From Sporolactobacillus terrae DSM 11697 (lineage in GTDB: Bacteria; Bacillota; Bacilli; Bacillales; Sporolactobacillaceae), in NCBI RefSeq assembly GCF_000648615.1, contig NZ_JFZC01000004.1, positions 62,001-126,000 on the forward strand: DNA of 64,000 bases. Reading direction: 5' to 3'. Positions 7,537-16,112 of the stretch are shown in pieces. The notes beneath the pieces were generated by a model. It was not told where the DNA came from. It did not search any database and was given only the letters and a program-made list of their open reading frames with translations. The position numbers and the translations under genes are program-made. Each line of letters begins with the position of its first letter. The stretch's first letter is position 1.

Positions 7537-7856
7537 TCATCCTCGCTGTTTCCGCATTTTTTCATCGGTTAGTTTCTCCGAGTTCAGCAGTTTCCTGCTC
7601 ATATCGGTCGCAATTCGTTTGATTTGAAGCAAATCTCCTTCATCCATCCATTCAGTTTTTCCAGTTCGATTGTAAGGATCGGCTTCCCTGCCTGAGCTTT
7701 TTCCTGTTCAAATAGATTTTTCGTACGATTTCTTACCACAACTAGCACAACTGGCACAATTTTGTCTTTGCAAACGCCTGTATCTGTTTGAAATCGCCCT
7801 TTTCCATAACACTGATCGAGGCAAGTTGCTCGAATCCCTCTTTCAATACTTTCCAA
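7537..7856 (-). pseudogene. Frameshifted gene remnant, family unknown
   Basis: One minus-strand frame reads protein-like from 7856 to about 7630 (for example QAGKPILTIELEKLNGWMKE). The neighbouring frame continues with LLQIKRIATDMSRKLLNSEK and ends at a TGA at 7537. The switch suggests a single-base indel in an old gene. There is no ribosome binding site at the 5' end. It lies next to a sugar PTS locus that lacks its hydrolase, but no glucosidase motif is visible. Confidence 0.3.
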
Positions 7857-7910
7857 TCCGGTCGCTGCACGAATCCTGAAATGATGCTGTATTTCTGCTA
7901 AATGATCATC

Positions 7911-8690
7911 TTATTTATCATCATTACGAAATAGATAGTCAAAAAACAGAGTATCAATTAACACAAAAAGTGTACCTAGCGAAGTGGGATTTACTATTGA
8001 ATTCCCATTTTTGCGTTGAGAAAAATTTATCGATTGAAAGTAAAGATTATATGGAACCAATGTTGCAAGCTCATTATTTTTGAAATCTGAATCAGTAATG
8101 GATAGTACGGGAACATGCTTGAATTTTAGCATACGGATATCTTCTATAATCTCTTTAATTTCACCGCTTAACGAAATAATAATCAGCAGATCCCGTTCTG
8201 TAAAATATTGACGCGCTATTTCAAACTCTTTTTTTGCAGTTAGATCAATAATTCTTCGATCACAGCTTAGAAAATTCCGCTTTAATTCGAGTACTGCATT
8301 GCGCTGCGCCCAGCCTGTTCCATAGGCATAGATATGTTCAGCCATTTGGATGCGATGATAGATTTGTAAGCGGTCTGTTGCCCGAAATCGTTTAAGCGTA
8401 GTCTCAATTGCCATGTTTAGCTGCTGGTAGTAATTTTCCTTTTCCAATTTATTAAAGGTAATATCACTTTTTAGAGAGTACTTAAATTCGCTAAACCCTG
8501 AAAATCCTAATTTTTTCGTCATTCGCAATATGGAAGATCTAGAGAGATTACAGTAAGTTGCAAGATCTGTGATACTCATCCTAACACATTCTCGTTTGTG
8601 ATTAATAATATAGCGCAGAGTTAATCGATCATTTTCATTTAAATTATTGTAATACTTGTTAATCAGCATCTCCAGCTCCATTGATGACAC
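7911..8690 (-). CDS. RpiR/MurR family transcriptional regulator
   Basis: The 259-residue protein has an N-terminal HTH_6 domain (residues 1-75, with ITDLATYCNLSRSSILRMTK) and a C-terminal SIS sugar-phosphate-binding domain (GTGWAQRNAVLELKRNF, then LLIIISLSGEIKEII). Such proteins sense phosphosugars. It is encoded just downstream of the alpha-glucoside PTS gene on the same strand, as in glv-type loci, and probably controls it. A cre-like site at 8749 lies in its leader. The ligand is inferred from the neighbour. Confidence 0.9.
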   Translation of the reverse strand: MSSMELEMLINKYYNNLNENDRLTLRYIINHKRECVRMSITDLATYCNLSRSSILRMTKKLGFSGFSEFKYSLKSDITFNKLEKENYYQQLNMAIETTLKRFRATDRLQIYHRIQMAEHIYAYGTGWAQRNAVLELKRNFLSCDRRIIDLTAKKEFEIARQYFTERDLLIIISLSGEIKEIIEDIRMLKFKHVPVLSITDSDFKNNELATLVPYNLYFQSINFSQRKNGNSIVNPTSLGTLFVLIDTLFFDYLFRNDDK

Positions 8691-8748
8691 TCCTGTCCGC
8701 TCTCTATATATATGATACTAATAGCGATCAATTCAAGCAACAGATAAA

Positions 8749-8762
8749 TGTAAGCGTAATCA
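8749..8762. promoter_or_regulatory. cre-like site upstream of the rpiR-type gene
   Basis: TGTAAGCGTAATCA matches the CcpA consensus TGWNANCGNTNWCA at all but one fixed position. It lies 59 bases upstream of the regulator start. Confidence 0.4.
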
Positions 8763-8827
8763 TTTACAGCAATAAGTCATACCCCATCGCTGAACAAGCG
8801 GCTGATTAACTGTACAATTACCTCATG

Positions 8828-8878
8828 AATAAACGGATTACCCTGTTAAGCTAATCGTAACAGGGTAATCCGTTTATT
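8828..8878. repeat. 21-base perfect inverted repeat between the PTS gene and its regulator
   Basis: AATAAACGGATTACCCTGTTA and its exact complement are separated by nine bases. It could be a terminator or mRNA processing site after the EIICB gene. The flanks are not T-rich, so a strong intrinsic terminator is doubtful. The remaining 8691-9003 gap has no credible gene. Confidence 0.5.
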
Positions 8879-9003
8879 TCAATTAACCCAACTTGGGCAC
8901 GGTTTATGATCTTAGGCACCCCACTCTCCTACTCTGACACGAGGATAATGAGGATCCATCAGCAGATACGATTGAAAATTGTTCATTATCAGCGCCACTT
9001 AGA

Positions 9004-10605
9004 TTATTTGATACCCATTTGCATTAATTTTTCAAATTCTTCTCTGACCTGAGGTACAGATAGTCCGACGATTACCTGGAACGCTTTTCCGTGGCGTACC
9101 ACTCCATGTGCTCCACCCTGTTTGAACGCGCGATCTGGTCCCACCAGACTTTTGTCCTTGACAGTGATGCGGAGTCGAGTGGCACAGTTTGTCACATCGC
9201 TGATATTGTCATATCCGCCAAACGCATCGAGATAAGCGGCTGCTTGTGTTGCGTATTGATTTGTTGACTCAGCTGATGGGGTGTGTTTTTTGTCTTTGTT
9301 ACGATAATCTTGTTTTGTGAACAATTTTGTTTCCTCATCATCAGCTTCACGACCGGGTGTTGGGAAGTTAAATTTGAGAATTAAAAATCGAAATACAAAA
9401 AAGTAGATGCATGTAAAAATGAGACCGATCACGATTTGTGTCAAGTACATCATCCAATGGTTAGCAAATAACGGGATCCAATTAGTCGTCATCATGTCGA
9501 TGATCCCATTTGTCATTCTTCCGACAACGCCGAAGAAAAACATGGCAGCATCCATTGTTGCTGCCAGAATTGCATGGACGACAAACAACAGAGGAGCAGC
9601 GAAAAGAAATGTGAATTCAAACGGCTCAGTGATTCCCACAAGCATGGCAGTTAGTGTTGCCGGTATCAACAATGCTAAAACCTTTCGTCGCTTCTCAGGT
9701 TTAGCCGTAAAGTAAAATGCAGCGGCAATTCCTGGGGGGGCAAATATTTTTTCATTCCCATACAAAGCAAAGCCTCCCTCCGGAAAAAGCTCTTTAAGTG
9801 GCTTCGTTGAATCCGCAAACTCCTGCATATGGCTGAACCAATATTTTACAATTCCTCCGTCAACAGCTGCCGGACCATACATAAAGGGAATATAGATAAA
9901 ATGGTGTAGTCCAGTCGGAATGAGTAGCCGCTCAAGAAAACAATAGATCCACACACCGAGAACTCCGGAAGTGGCCATAAAATGCTGTAATGACGCAATC
10001 CCTCCCTGAAAAATAGGCCATATCCAGCAAAACAGAAAAGCGACGGGTATCATTACAAAGAATCCGATGATGACCACGAATGAAGACCCCTGAAATACAC
10101 CAAGCCAATCAGGTAATTTTGTGCTGAAATAACGATTATGAATCCATACCGTGATACCTGCAATAACCAGAGCCCCCAGTACACTTGTATCAAGCGTCTT
10201 TATCCCCGCAATCATCTTCAATCCACTGCCCGCAGCCCCATCAATAAGGTCCTGAGAGAAGTCAACACCGAATAACCCGCCCCAAGAAGTTAGTATTGAA
10301 TTCACGAAATAATTAAACGTAAGGTAAACGACTACAGATTCCATGGCGGCCCGACCGCTGGCTTCTTTGGCTAAGCCGATTGGCAATCCGATAACAAATA
10401 GCAACTCCATTTGATTGAAGATTGTCCAAGCCCCGTTTTCAATCATTGACCAAAACTGTGTCCAAAGGGTTCCTTCGTTTGCGACACTGCCAAGCAGGAT
10501 CGGGTTCGTTAATGAGATTGAAAGTGCGAGCATTAACCCGGAAAATGCAAATAACAAGACCGGTGTGAACATCGCTCCGCCAAAGCGTTGTATTTTCTGC
10601 ATCAT
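9004..10605 (-). CDS. PTS alpha-glucoside/maltose EIICB transporter
   Basis: This 533-residue permease has an EIIC domain with about ten membrane helices (residues 1-410) and a charged linker. The C-terminal EIIB domain carries the phosphorylated Cys in VTNCATRLRITVKD near residue 475. EIIC carries the GLHHFIYIPF and GITEPFEF motifs of the glucose/maltose superfamily, and the best family fit is GlvC/MalP. It imports and phosphorylates an alpha-glucoside. There is no EIIA domain and no 6-phospho-alpha-glucosidase in the window, so it must use partners encoded elsewhere. ATG 10605 follows AGGGGA. Confidence 0.9.
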   Translation of the reverse strand: MMQKIQRFGGAMFTPVLLFAFSGLMLALSISLTNPILLGSVANEGTLWTQFWSMIENGAWTIFNQMELLFVIGLPIGLAKEASGRAAMESVVVYLTFNYFVNSILTSWGGLFGVDFSQDLIDGAAGSGLKMIAGIKTLDTSVLGALVIAGITVWIHNRYFSTKLPDWLGVFQGSSFVVIIGFFVMIPVAFLFCWIWPIFQGGIASLQHFMATSGVLGVWIYCFLERLLIPTGLHHFIYIPFMYGPAAVDGGIVKYWFSHMQEFADSTKPLKELFPEGGFALYGNEKIFAPPGIAAAFYFTAKPEKRRKVLALLIPATLTAMLVGITEPFEFTFLFAAPLLFVVHAILAATMDAAMFFFGVVGRMTNGIIDMMTTNWIPLFANHWMMYLTQIVIGLIFTCIYFFVFRFLILKFNFPTPGREADDEETKLFTKQDYRNKDKKHTPSAESTNQYATQAAAYLDAFGGYDNISDVTNCATRLRITVKDKSLVGPDRAFKQGGAHGVVRHGKAFQVIVGLSVPQVREEFEKLMQMGIK

Positions 10606-10715
10606 TCTGAATCCCCTCTCATTTGCGCTTTAAATGCGATTTCTTTCTCACAGAAAACGATTAAGAGTCGTCCATGTAAGTGCTAGATCCATGAGAATTT
10701 ATTTTTTAGCTTCTT

Positions 10716-10729
10716 TAATAGCGCTTACA
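10716..10729. promoter_or_regulatory. Second cre-like site upstream of the PTS gene
   Basis: Read on the minus strand, TGTAAGCGCTATTA matches the CcpA consensus with one mismatch. It lies downstream of the putative PTS promoter, where it could act as a roadblock. Confidence 0.4.
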
Positions 10730-10780
10730 TCGTTATCCTACACGACTTAGTACGGGATGCAATAGAATCCAAGTATTCTG

Positions 10781-10794
10781 TGAAAACGTTTTCA
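10781..10794. promoter_or_regulatory. Perfect cre site (CcpA operator) upstream of the PTS gene
   Basis: TGAAAACGTTTTCA is fully palindromic and satisfies every fixed position of TGWNANCGNTNWCA. It is about 175 bases upstream of the EIICB start. Catabolite control of an alpha-glucoside PTS is the expected arrangement. Confidence 0.8.
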
Positions 10795-11077
10795 TTTGTG
10801 GTCATTGTTTCATTTTACGGGAATTTTTCCGGTTTTTATCTAAACTGTCAATGCTCCTTAACCGACGTGCCAAAGCAACTTGCAGAAAGGATCCTTGAAC
10901 CCTCGTGCTAATTTACCAATGAACGATCAAGATGATTTTTTCAGTCATCTTTTTGCTTAAACGATTGTGTGTCGTCTGATGGAATGGCTTTCTTTTGATT
11001 GCGTGCGCCAGAACCTACAGATTTGCTGGCTGTATGCTAAACTATAAGGAACGAATGATGAGAATTGAGGGATAGCA

Positions 11078-12898
11078 TTGGAACAACGGTTAAAAAGAGA
11101 GCAAGTGCCAACAGAACAGACTTGGAACCTCAAGGATCTGTTCTCTACTCGAGAAGCCTATGTCGAAGAACTTAATGATGTGAATGCTGAAGCAGCGAAA
11201 ATCATTGCACAAAAAAGCAGCATAACCAGCAACAGCAAAGCGCTCTATCAGGCCTTGGAAACCTATTTCGCTTTAAAAGGTCGGCTTTGGCGGCTTTCTG
11301 CTTTTGTAAGCCTTAAACAATCCGCCGACAGCAGCAACGCCGAAAACCAAGCAGATGCCGCTCGCGTTGATGCGGTCATTACTGAAATTGAAACGCAGTT
11401 GTCTTTTTTTGAAGATCAATTGATGGCTGTAGATGAAAACAAACTGGCGGATTTTGAGAAAACCACACCTGAACTGAAGGAATACGCACCCTATTTTCAT
11501 AAGCTTTTGCTTCGAAAACCACATCGTCTGCATCCAGAGGCAGAGAAAACGATTAAGGCATTTTCGGAGGTGTTTGATGCTCCCTATACGATCTATTCAC
11601 GCAGTAAGCTTGCCGACATGCAGTTTCATCCGGTTACTGACGGCAAGGGCAGAGCATTGCCCATGTCTTTCACGCTTTATGAAAACAGATACGCGTCGAG
11701 TCGGGATACCACGTTAAGAAGAAACGCCTATGCATCATTTACCGAGACCCTTGCCGCCTATAAGAATACCTTTGCTGCCGTGTATGCTGCCGAAGTTGCA
11801 AAAACGATTGCACTTGCCAAACTGCGCGGTTACAAATCAGCAACGGAGTATATGCTTCAAGAACAACAGGTAAGCGAATCAATGTACACGAACCAATTGG
11901 AGATTATCTACAAAGAATTGGCGCCCCATATGCGGCGTTACGCAAAAATAAAACAAAAGCAGCTTAAACTAGATCGCATGACCTATGCCGACCTGCTTGC
12001 TCCGATTGACACGTCCGCCCCACAAACGACCTTTGCGGAGAGTAAAAAAGTACTTCTTGAAGCCCTCGAAATAATGGGCCCGGAATATCGTGCAATCATT
12101 GAAGAAGGTCTTAATAACCGGTGGGTGGATTACGGCGATAATGTTGGAAAATCAACCGGTGGCTTCTGTTCTTCTCCATACGGTGCGCATTCCTATATCT
12201 TAATGACTTGGACCGGAGACATCCGCAACATTCTCACCCTTGCCCATGAATTCGGACATGCCGGTCACTTTATGCTTTCTCAAAAGTATCAAAAGTTAGC
12301 GAACTACCGCCCTTCCCTATTTTTTATTGAAGCACCCTCTACGATGAACGAATTGATTCTCGCCCGTTATCTGAAACAGCAAGCAAAATCAGATGAAATG
12401 AAACGATCGGTCACCGAAAGGATTTTGAGTACCTACTATCACAATTTTGTTACCCATCTTCTGGAAGGCGTTTATCAGCGAAAAGTATTCCGCCTAGCTG
12501 AAAATGGTGAGGCATTAACGGCTTCAGTACTGACCAAGCTGTTCAATGAGACGCTCAAAGGGTTTTGGGGTGATGCCGTTGCACTTGATGAACGTGATGG
12601 TTTAACCTGGATGCGGCAGCCGCATTATTACTCAGGATTGTATTCGTACACGTACTCAGCCGGACTAACGGTTGCAACGGCTGTTGCTGCTCAAATTGAA
12701 AAAGAAGGTCAACCAGCAATCAATCGTTGGCTCTCTATTCTAAAAGCAGGAGCAAGTCTTTCCCCGCAGCAATTGATCGAAAAAGCGCATGTCGACATCA
12801 CGAATCCGGCAACGATTCGCGCTGCTGTTGGTTATGTTGGCTCACTTGTGGATGCCATGCAGAGTGCTCCGCCCAACGAACACAGAGCAACTGTTTAA
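11078..12898 (+). CDS. pepF: Oligoendopeptidase F (M3 family zinc peptidase)
   Basis: The 606-residue cytosolic metallopeptidase cleaves short peptides. The zinc motif HEFGH lies in LAHEFGHAGHFML near residue 389, and the second zinc ligand Glu is in APSTMNELIL about 25 residues later. The N-terminal helical domain fits PepF_N. Substrate-binding YSYTYSAGL near residue 525 is typical. The TTG at 11078 follows GAGGGATAG. It is a single gene with a bidirectional terminator. Length matches the family. Confidence 0.94.
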   Translation: MEQRLKREQVPTEQTWNLKDLFSTREAYVEELNDVNAEAAKIIAQKSSITSNSKALYQALETYFALKGRLWRLSAFVSLKQSADSSNAENQADAARVDAVITEIETQLSFFEDQLMAVDENKLADFEKTTPELKEYAPYFHKLLLRKPHRLHPEAEKTIKAFSEVFDAPYTIYSRSKLADMQFHPVTDGKGRALPMSFTLYENRYASSRDTTLRRNAYASFTETLAAYKNTFAAVYAAEVAKTIALAKLRGYKSATEYMLQEQQVSESMYTNQLEIIYKELAPHMRRYAKIKQKQLKLDRMTYADLLAPIDTSAPQTTFAESKKVLLEALEIMGPEYRAIIEEGLNNRWVDYGDNVGKSTGGFCSSPYGAHSYILMTWTGDIRNILTLAHEFGHAGHFMLSQKYQKLANYRPSLFFIEAPSTMNELILARYLKQQAKSDEMKRSVTERILSTYYHNFVTHLLEGVYQRKVFRLAENGEALTASVLTKLFNETLKGFWGDAVALDERDGLTWMRQPHYYSGLYSYTYSAGLTVATAVAAQIEKEGQPAINRWLSILKAGASLSPQQLIEKAHVDITNPATIRAAVGYVGSLVDAMQSAPPNEHRATV

Positions 12899-12937
12899 AA
12901 AGAGCTGCCGACAATCACATCGGCAGCTCTTTTTTTA
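12899..12937. terminator. Bidirectional terminator between pepF and the chemoreceptor gene
   Basis: AAAGAGCTGCCGA/TCGGCAGCTCTTT hairpin with T-runs on both strands, placed between convergent genes. Confidence 0.85.
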
Positions 12938-12978
12938 TGTGGATAAATGAATCGCTTGCAGAACTTGACTGGAATATT

Positions 12979-14697
12979 TTAATGCTCAAGTCTGAAGCGC
13001 TGAATCACCTTTTCAAATTGATTGGACGTATCGTCGATCATTTTTGCTTCCTTCATGTATCGACCAATGGATCGCTCAATTTTGTTCATCGACTGATTCA
13101 CTTGAGCAACACTTGCCGCAGATTGCTGAGAGACTGCAGCAACTTCAGTAAGTGACTGCTTCATTTGCACACCGATCAAGCTGACCTCATTCAAGTTTGA
13201 CGATACATCCGTTAAGCTTGATCGTATATCAAGTGCATCCTGATTAATGACTGATAATACTTCCCCAGTATTTGTAATCTGCTGGACACCATTTTCTACC
13301 TGTTCTTGACTCGCATTCAGCGCATCATTGACACGATCAAATCCCTTGTACACCGCGCTGAGCATCAGGGACATCTCCTTTGTCGATTTAGAGGTTTGAT
13401 TCGACAGTTTTCGTATCGAATCGGCGATTACACTGAATCCACTGCTCTCTTGATCTGTTCGCGCCGCTTCGATCGCTGCATTTAACGCCAATAGATTGGT
13501 TTGCCCTGCAATGTGGCCAATGGATTCAATGAATTTAGTCAGTTGTGCCAATTGCTGCTTAAACTCTTCCATTTTGCGGCTTGAGTCGTTCACACTCAAT
13601 TTAATCGTCTTCATGTGCTGTTGCGAGTTTTCAATCATTGACCGTCCGGTTTCCGTTAAGTCTGAAGCGTCCTGTGCCTGATGGAGCACTGAGGAAAGCA
13701 TGGCAACTTCCTTGGTTAAGCGTTCACTAAAATTCTCAGTGAACTGTGCAATGTGGACGGTATTTGCCGCTTGCCGATCAAAACCATTGGCAAGTTGATC
13801 CATGATTCGGATCATCTCTTTGCTTTCCGTTGAGACGGACTGGGTCGATTGAATTAACGCTTGTCCACTTGTTTTAGATCTTCTCGCTGCCTGAACCATC
13901 ATCCGAATCAGTTCGAGCAGATCGGCCTTCATTTTTTCCATAGAATCCGCGATCAAGCCGAGTTCGTCTTTATTTGTTTTTGCTTTCTCATGTTCGGTTA
14001 AGTCACCGGCAGCAATCCGTTCGGTAAGTCCAATGACGTATCTGAAGGAGTGCTTCATTTCTTTGCTGACGCGCCATGTAATCGCGCAACTGATTAAAAG
14101 CGTCACGACGATACTCACGGCTAGAAAAAGCATCGCCCCGATGACTTGTTTTCGAACAAGATCCATCGCCCGCTGCTGTTCATCAATGACTGAATCTCGC
14201 AATTGATTAATGCGCTTTATGCTTCTTTCTTGAATCGTATTCTGTTCTTGATGCACTCTTGATAGTTCCTTTTTCTGATTCATCAGAACCGCAGGCACAA
14301 ATTCACTTTGAAAAAGATTAAACAGCCGTGAATCATCAGTTATAATCTGAGAAAACCACTTTTTCTGATCGGGTGTATTCATATAAGGCTTTAATTTCTT
14401 TTCCGCTTGGTTGAGTTTGTTCTGCTCTTGCGTGTACAGCTTCACAGATCGGTCCCCAGGATCGAGAAGATAATCAATGATGCGCGCGTCTTTTGATTTA
14501 AATAGCGTTCCAATTTCAGTAATCTGCGCCGCACGTTCACCCGCCGCACGCGCTTCCTCTGCTCCTTTCATAGACTGATAAAGCAAAAGTGTTGATGCCG
14601 CAGCTGAGAGAAACATCAGAATGATGACTACCCATAAGCCAACTGAAAATTTCATGCTGATTGTACTTTTCTCCCACAGTTTGCGCATTCGATTCAT
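12979..14697 (-). CDS. Methyl-accepting chemotaxis protein with 4-helix-bundle sensor
   Basis: This receptor of about 572 residues has a first membrane helix near residues 14-36 and an extracytoplasmic helical sensor with a DARIIDYLLDPGD segment. A second helix (AMLFLAVSIVVTLLISCAI), a HAMP domain and the signalling hairpin with [19 protein letters not shown] follow. It passes ligand information to CheA/CheW. ATG 14697 (MNRMRKLWEK) is preferred because GGAGTG precedes it; an upstream ATG at 14727 lacks spacing. GCCGATAA at 14829-14836 (minus strand) resembles a sigma-D -10 box but has no matching TAAA. Confidence 0.92.
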   Translation of the reverse strand: MNRMRKLWEKSTISMKFSVGLWVVIILMFLSAAASTLLLYQSMKGAEEARAAGERAAQITEIGTLFKSKDARIIDYLLDPGDRSVKLYTQEQNKLNQAEKKLKPYMNTPDQKKWFSQIITDDSRLFNLFQSEFVPAVLMNQKKELSRVHQEQNTIQERSIKRINQLRDSVIDEQQRAMDLVRKQVIGAMLFLAVSIVVTLLISCAITWRVSKEMKHSFRYVIGLTERIAAGDLTEHEKAKTNKDELGLIADSMEKMKADLLELIRMMVQAARRSKTSGQALIQSTQSVSTESKEMIRIMDQLANGFDRQAANTVHIAQFTENFSERLTKEVAMLSSVLHQAQDASDLTETGRSMIENSQQHMKTIKLSVNDSSRKMEEFKQQLAQLTKFIESIGHIAGQTNLLALNAAIEAARTDQESSGFSVIADSIRKLSNQTSKSTKEMSLMLSAVYKGFDRVNDALNASQEQVENGVQQITNTGEVLSVINQDALDIRSSLTDVSSNLNEVSLIGVQMKQSLTEVAAVSQQSAASVAQVNQSMNKIERSIGRYMKEAKMIDDTSNQFEKVIQRFRLEH

Positions 14698-14920
14698 CGT
14701 TTCACACACTCCATTGACCTGTGTCATTTCCTACTCTATAAGTATTCAATCAAATCGAACGCAAATAAAGAGGTAAAACGTTAAAGGAATGTAAATTTAT
14801 CTTTACAATTTCTTTTTGACGGATTCATTTATCGGCTACGCTTGAAAAAACACGTCTATCTTGGCCCCTTCGGATCATAGATTAATAGAGCAGCATGCAG
14901 CAAAATCGGGAGGGACAAGC

Positions 14921-16009
14921 TTGAAAAAAATCAATCCAACACTAAAAATGCAGCAAACAGCCCAACCATCGCTCCTCTTCTACTACCTTTTTTTTATCAC
15001 TTTGGTTTACGGTTTGGCGATGTTGATCAGTATCAGCCAATTCAAAATTGGTGCTGTTGAAGACGTAATGCAAAAAGCTGATTGGCCCGCCGAGGTCCTG
15101 CTCACTGAAACCTTTGGCAGTGAAAATAACATCTTTAATCATGCATTGGACAAGCAAGAACGTCCCAAATCGCTTTCTCACGTCATCTTTGAAACGATCA
15201 CGGAGCTGCATTTTGATGACAATCGCAGCCTGTTTGGCTCTGAGCTCCCAGGTTTTTCAATTTACAATACACGAATTTTTGTCGCCGGAAAGGGCCTGAA
15301 TTATACAAATCTCCCGAAAGACAACCCCCCGCCGTCACAAATTAATATCGAAACACCTGAGCCTGATGAACCGAAACCAGATGAAACCAATAAAAGCAAT
15401 GCGAAGCTTAAAAAGACAGTGTTAATCTATCATACGCACCCATGGGAATCTTATCATCCAATCAATAATGGGCAGGTCACGACAACCAATCCGAATAAGA
15501 GTGTCGCGATCAATGGAAAAGAAATCGGCCAAGTGCTTGCTCAGAACGGAATTGGTTATGTGCACCTGATCAAGCAAGGATGGGGCTATAATGAGGCTTA
15601 TCAAAGTTCACGAGCGATGGTTCAAAAGGAATTGAAAAAAACACCGAGCCTCAACTATCTCATTGACATTCATCGTGATTCTTCTGGTAAGAACGTCACG
15701 ACCATGAAAATTGGCAAAACCTCTTTTGCACGCATCAGTATCATCATTGGTGAAGCGAATCCGAATTACTCCGCCAACCTTTATCTGGCGAAAAAAGTAA
15801 AATCTGAACTTGATAAGCGTTATCCAGATCTGGTTCGTGGCATTGTCGGCAAAACAAAGTTAACTGGAAACGGGGTTTACAATCAGGATTTGTCAAAGAA
15901 TGCCCTTTTGGTTGAAATCGGCGGTATCGATAATAACCAAGAAGAGATCACACGCAGCTCTCAAGCATTCGCCGAAGCTCTAGCTAAGATCATCAAACAA
16001 AATAATTGA
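14921..16009 (+). CDS. spoIIP: Stage II sporulation protein P (SpoIIP)
   Basis: The 362-residue protein has an N-terminal membrane anchor (about residues 20-42), a variable linker rich in Pro, Asp and Glu, and the SpoIIP catalytic domain. Key residues are visible: His in IYHTHPWESY, DIHRDSSG, and Glu in LLVEIGGIDN. SpoIIP is the amidase/endopeptidase of the SpoIIDMP engulfment complex, acting on septal peptidoglycan in the mother cell. GGGAGGG at 14908 fixes TTG 14921. Sigma-E control is expected from the family; I did not find a clear sigma-E promoter. Confidence 0.93.
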   Translation: MKKINPTLKMQQTAQPSLLFYYLFFITLVYGLAMLISISQFKIGAVEDVMQKADWPAEVLLTETFGSENNIFNHALDKQERPKSLSHVIFETITELHFDDNRSLFGSELPGFSIYNTRIFVAGKGLNYTNLPKDNPPPSQINIETPEPDEPKPDETNKSNAKLKKTVLIYHTHPWESYHPINNGQVTTTNPNKSVAINGKEIGQVLAQNGIGYVHLIKQGWGYNEAYQSSRAMVQKELKKTPSLNYLIDIHRDSSGKNVTTMKIGKTSFARISIIIGEANPNYSANLYLAKKVKSELDKRYPDLVRGIVGKTKLTGNGVYNQDLSKNALLVEIGGIDNNQEEITRSSQAFAEALAKIIKQNN

Positions 16010-16024
16010 AAAGAGTTGTAATAT

Positions 16025-16041
16025 TTAGCACCAGGTATTAA
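16025..16041. promoter_or_regulatory. FapR-like operator upstream of the acyl-CoA synthetase
   Basis: TTAGCACCAGGTATTAA closely resembles the FapR consensus TTAGTACCTGRTACTAA, keeping the TTAG-ACC-GGT-TAA palindromic core. It is 72 bases upstream of the synthetase ATG. FapR is the malonyl-CoA-sensing repressor of lipid genes in Bacillales. Confidence 0.5.
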
Positions 16042-16112
16042 TATTAACTTATAACATCGCTTTTGAATGGCTTCCTTCAAAAGTGAACCTTATAGGGAGA
16101 TGGGCGAATAAA

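Larger units (their letters stand above)
10606..11077. other. Divergent regulatory region between the PTS gene and pepF
   Basis: This region holds the PTS leader with two cre-type sites. A possible promoter TTGCAT-N16-TAGGAT reads toward the PTS gene at about 10733-10760. A small AAGATGA/TCATCTT hairpin lies at 10929-10955. No coding frame is credible. Confidence 0.4.

Noticed and set aside
8855-8872. I-SceI-like homing endonuclease site
   Set aside because: TAACAGGGTAAT matches only 12 of 18 bases and is simply one arm of the 21-base inverted repeat.
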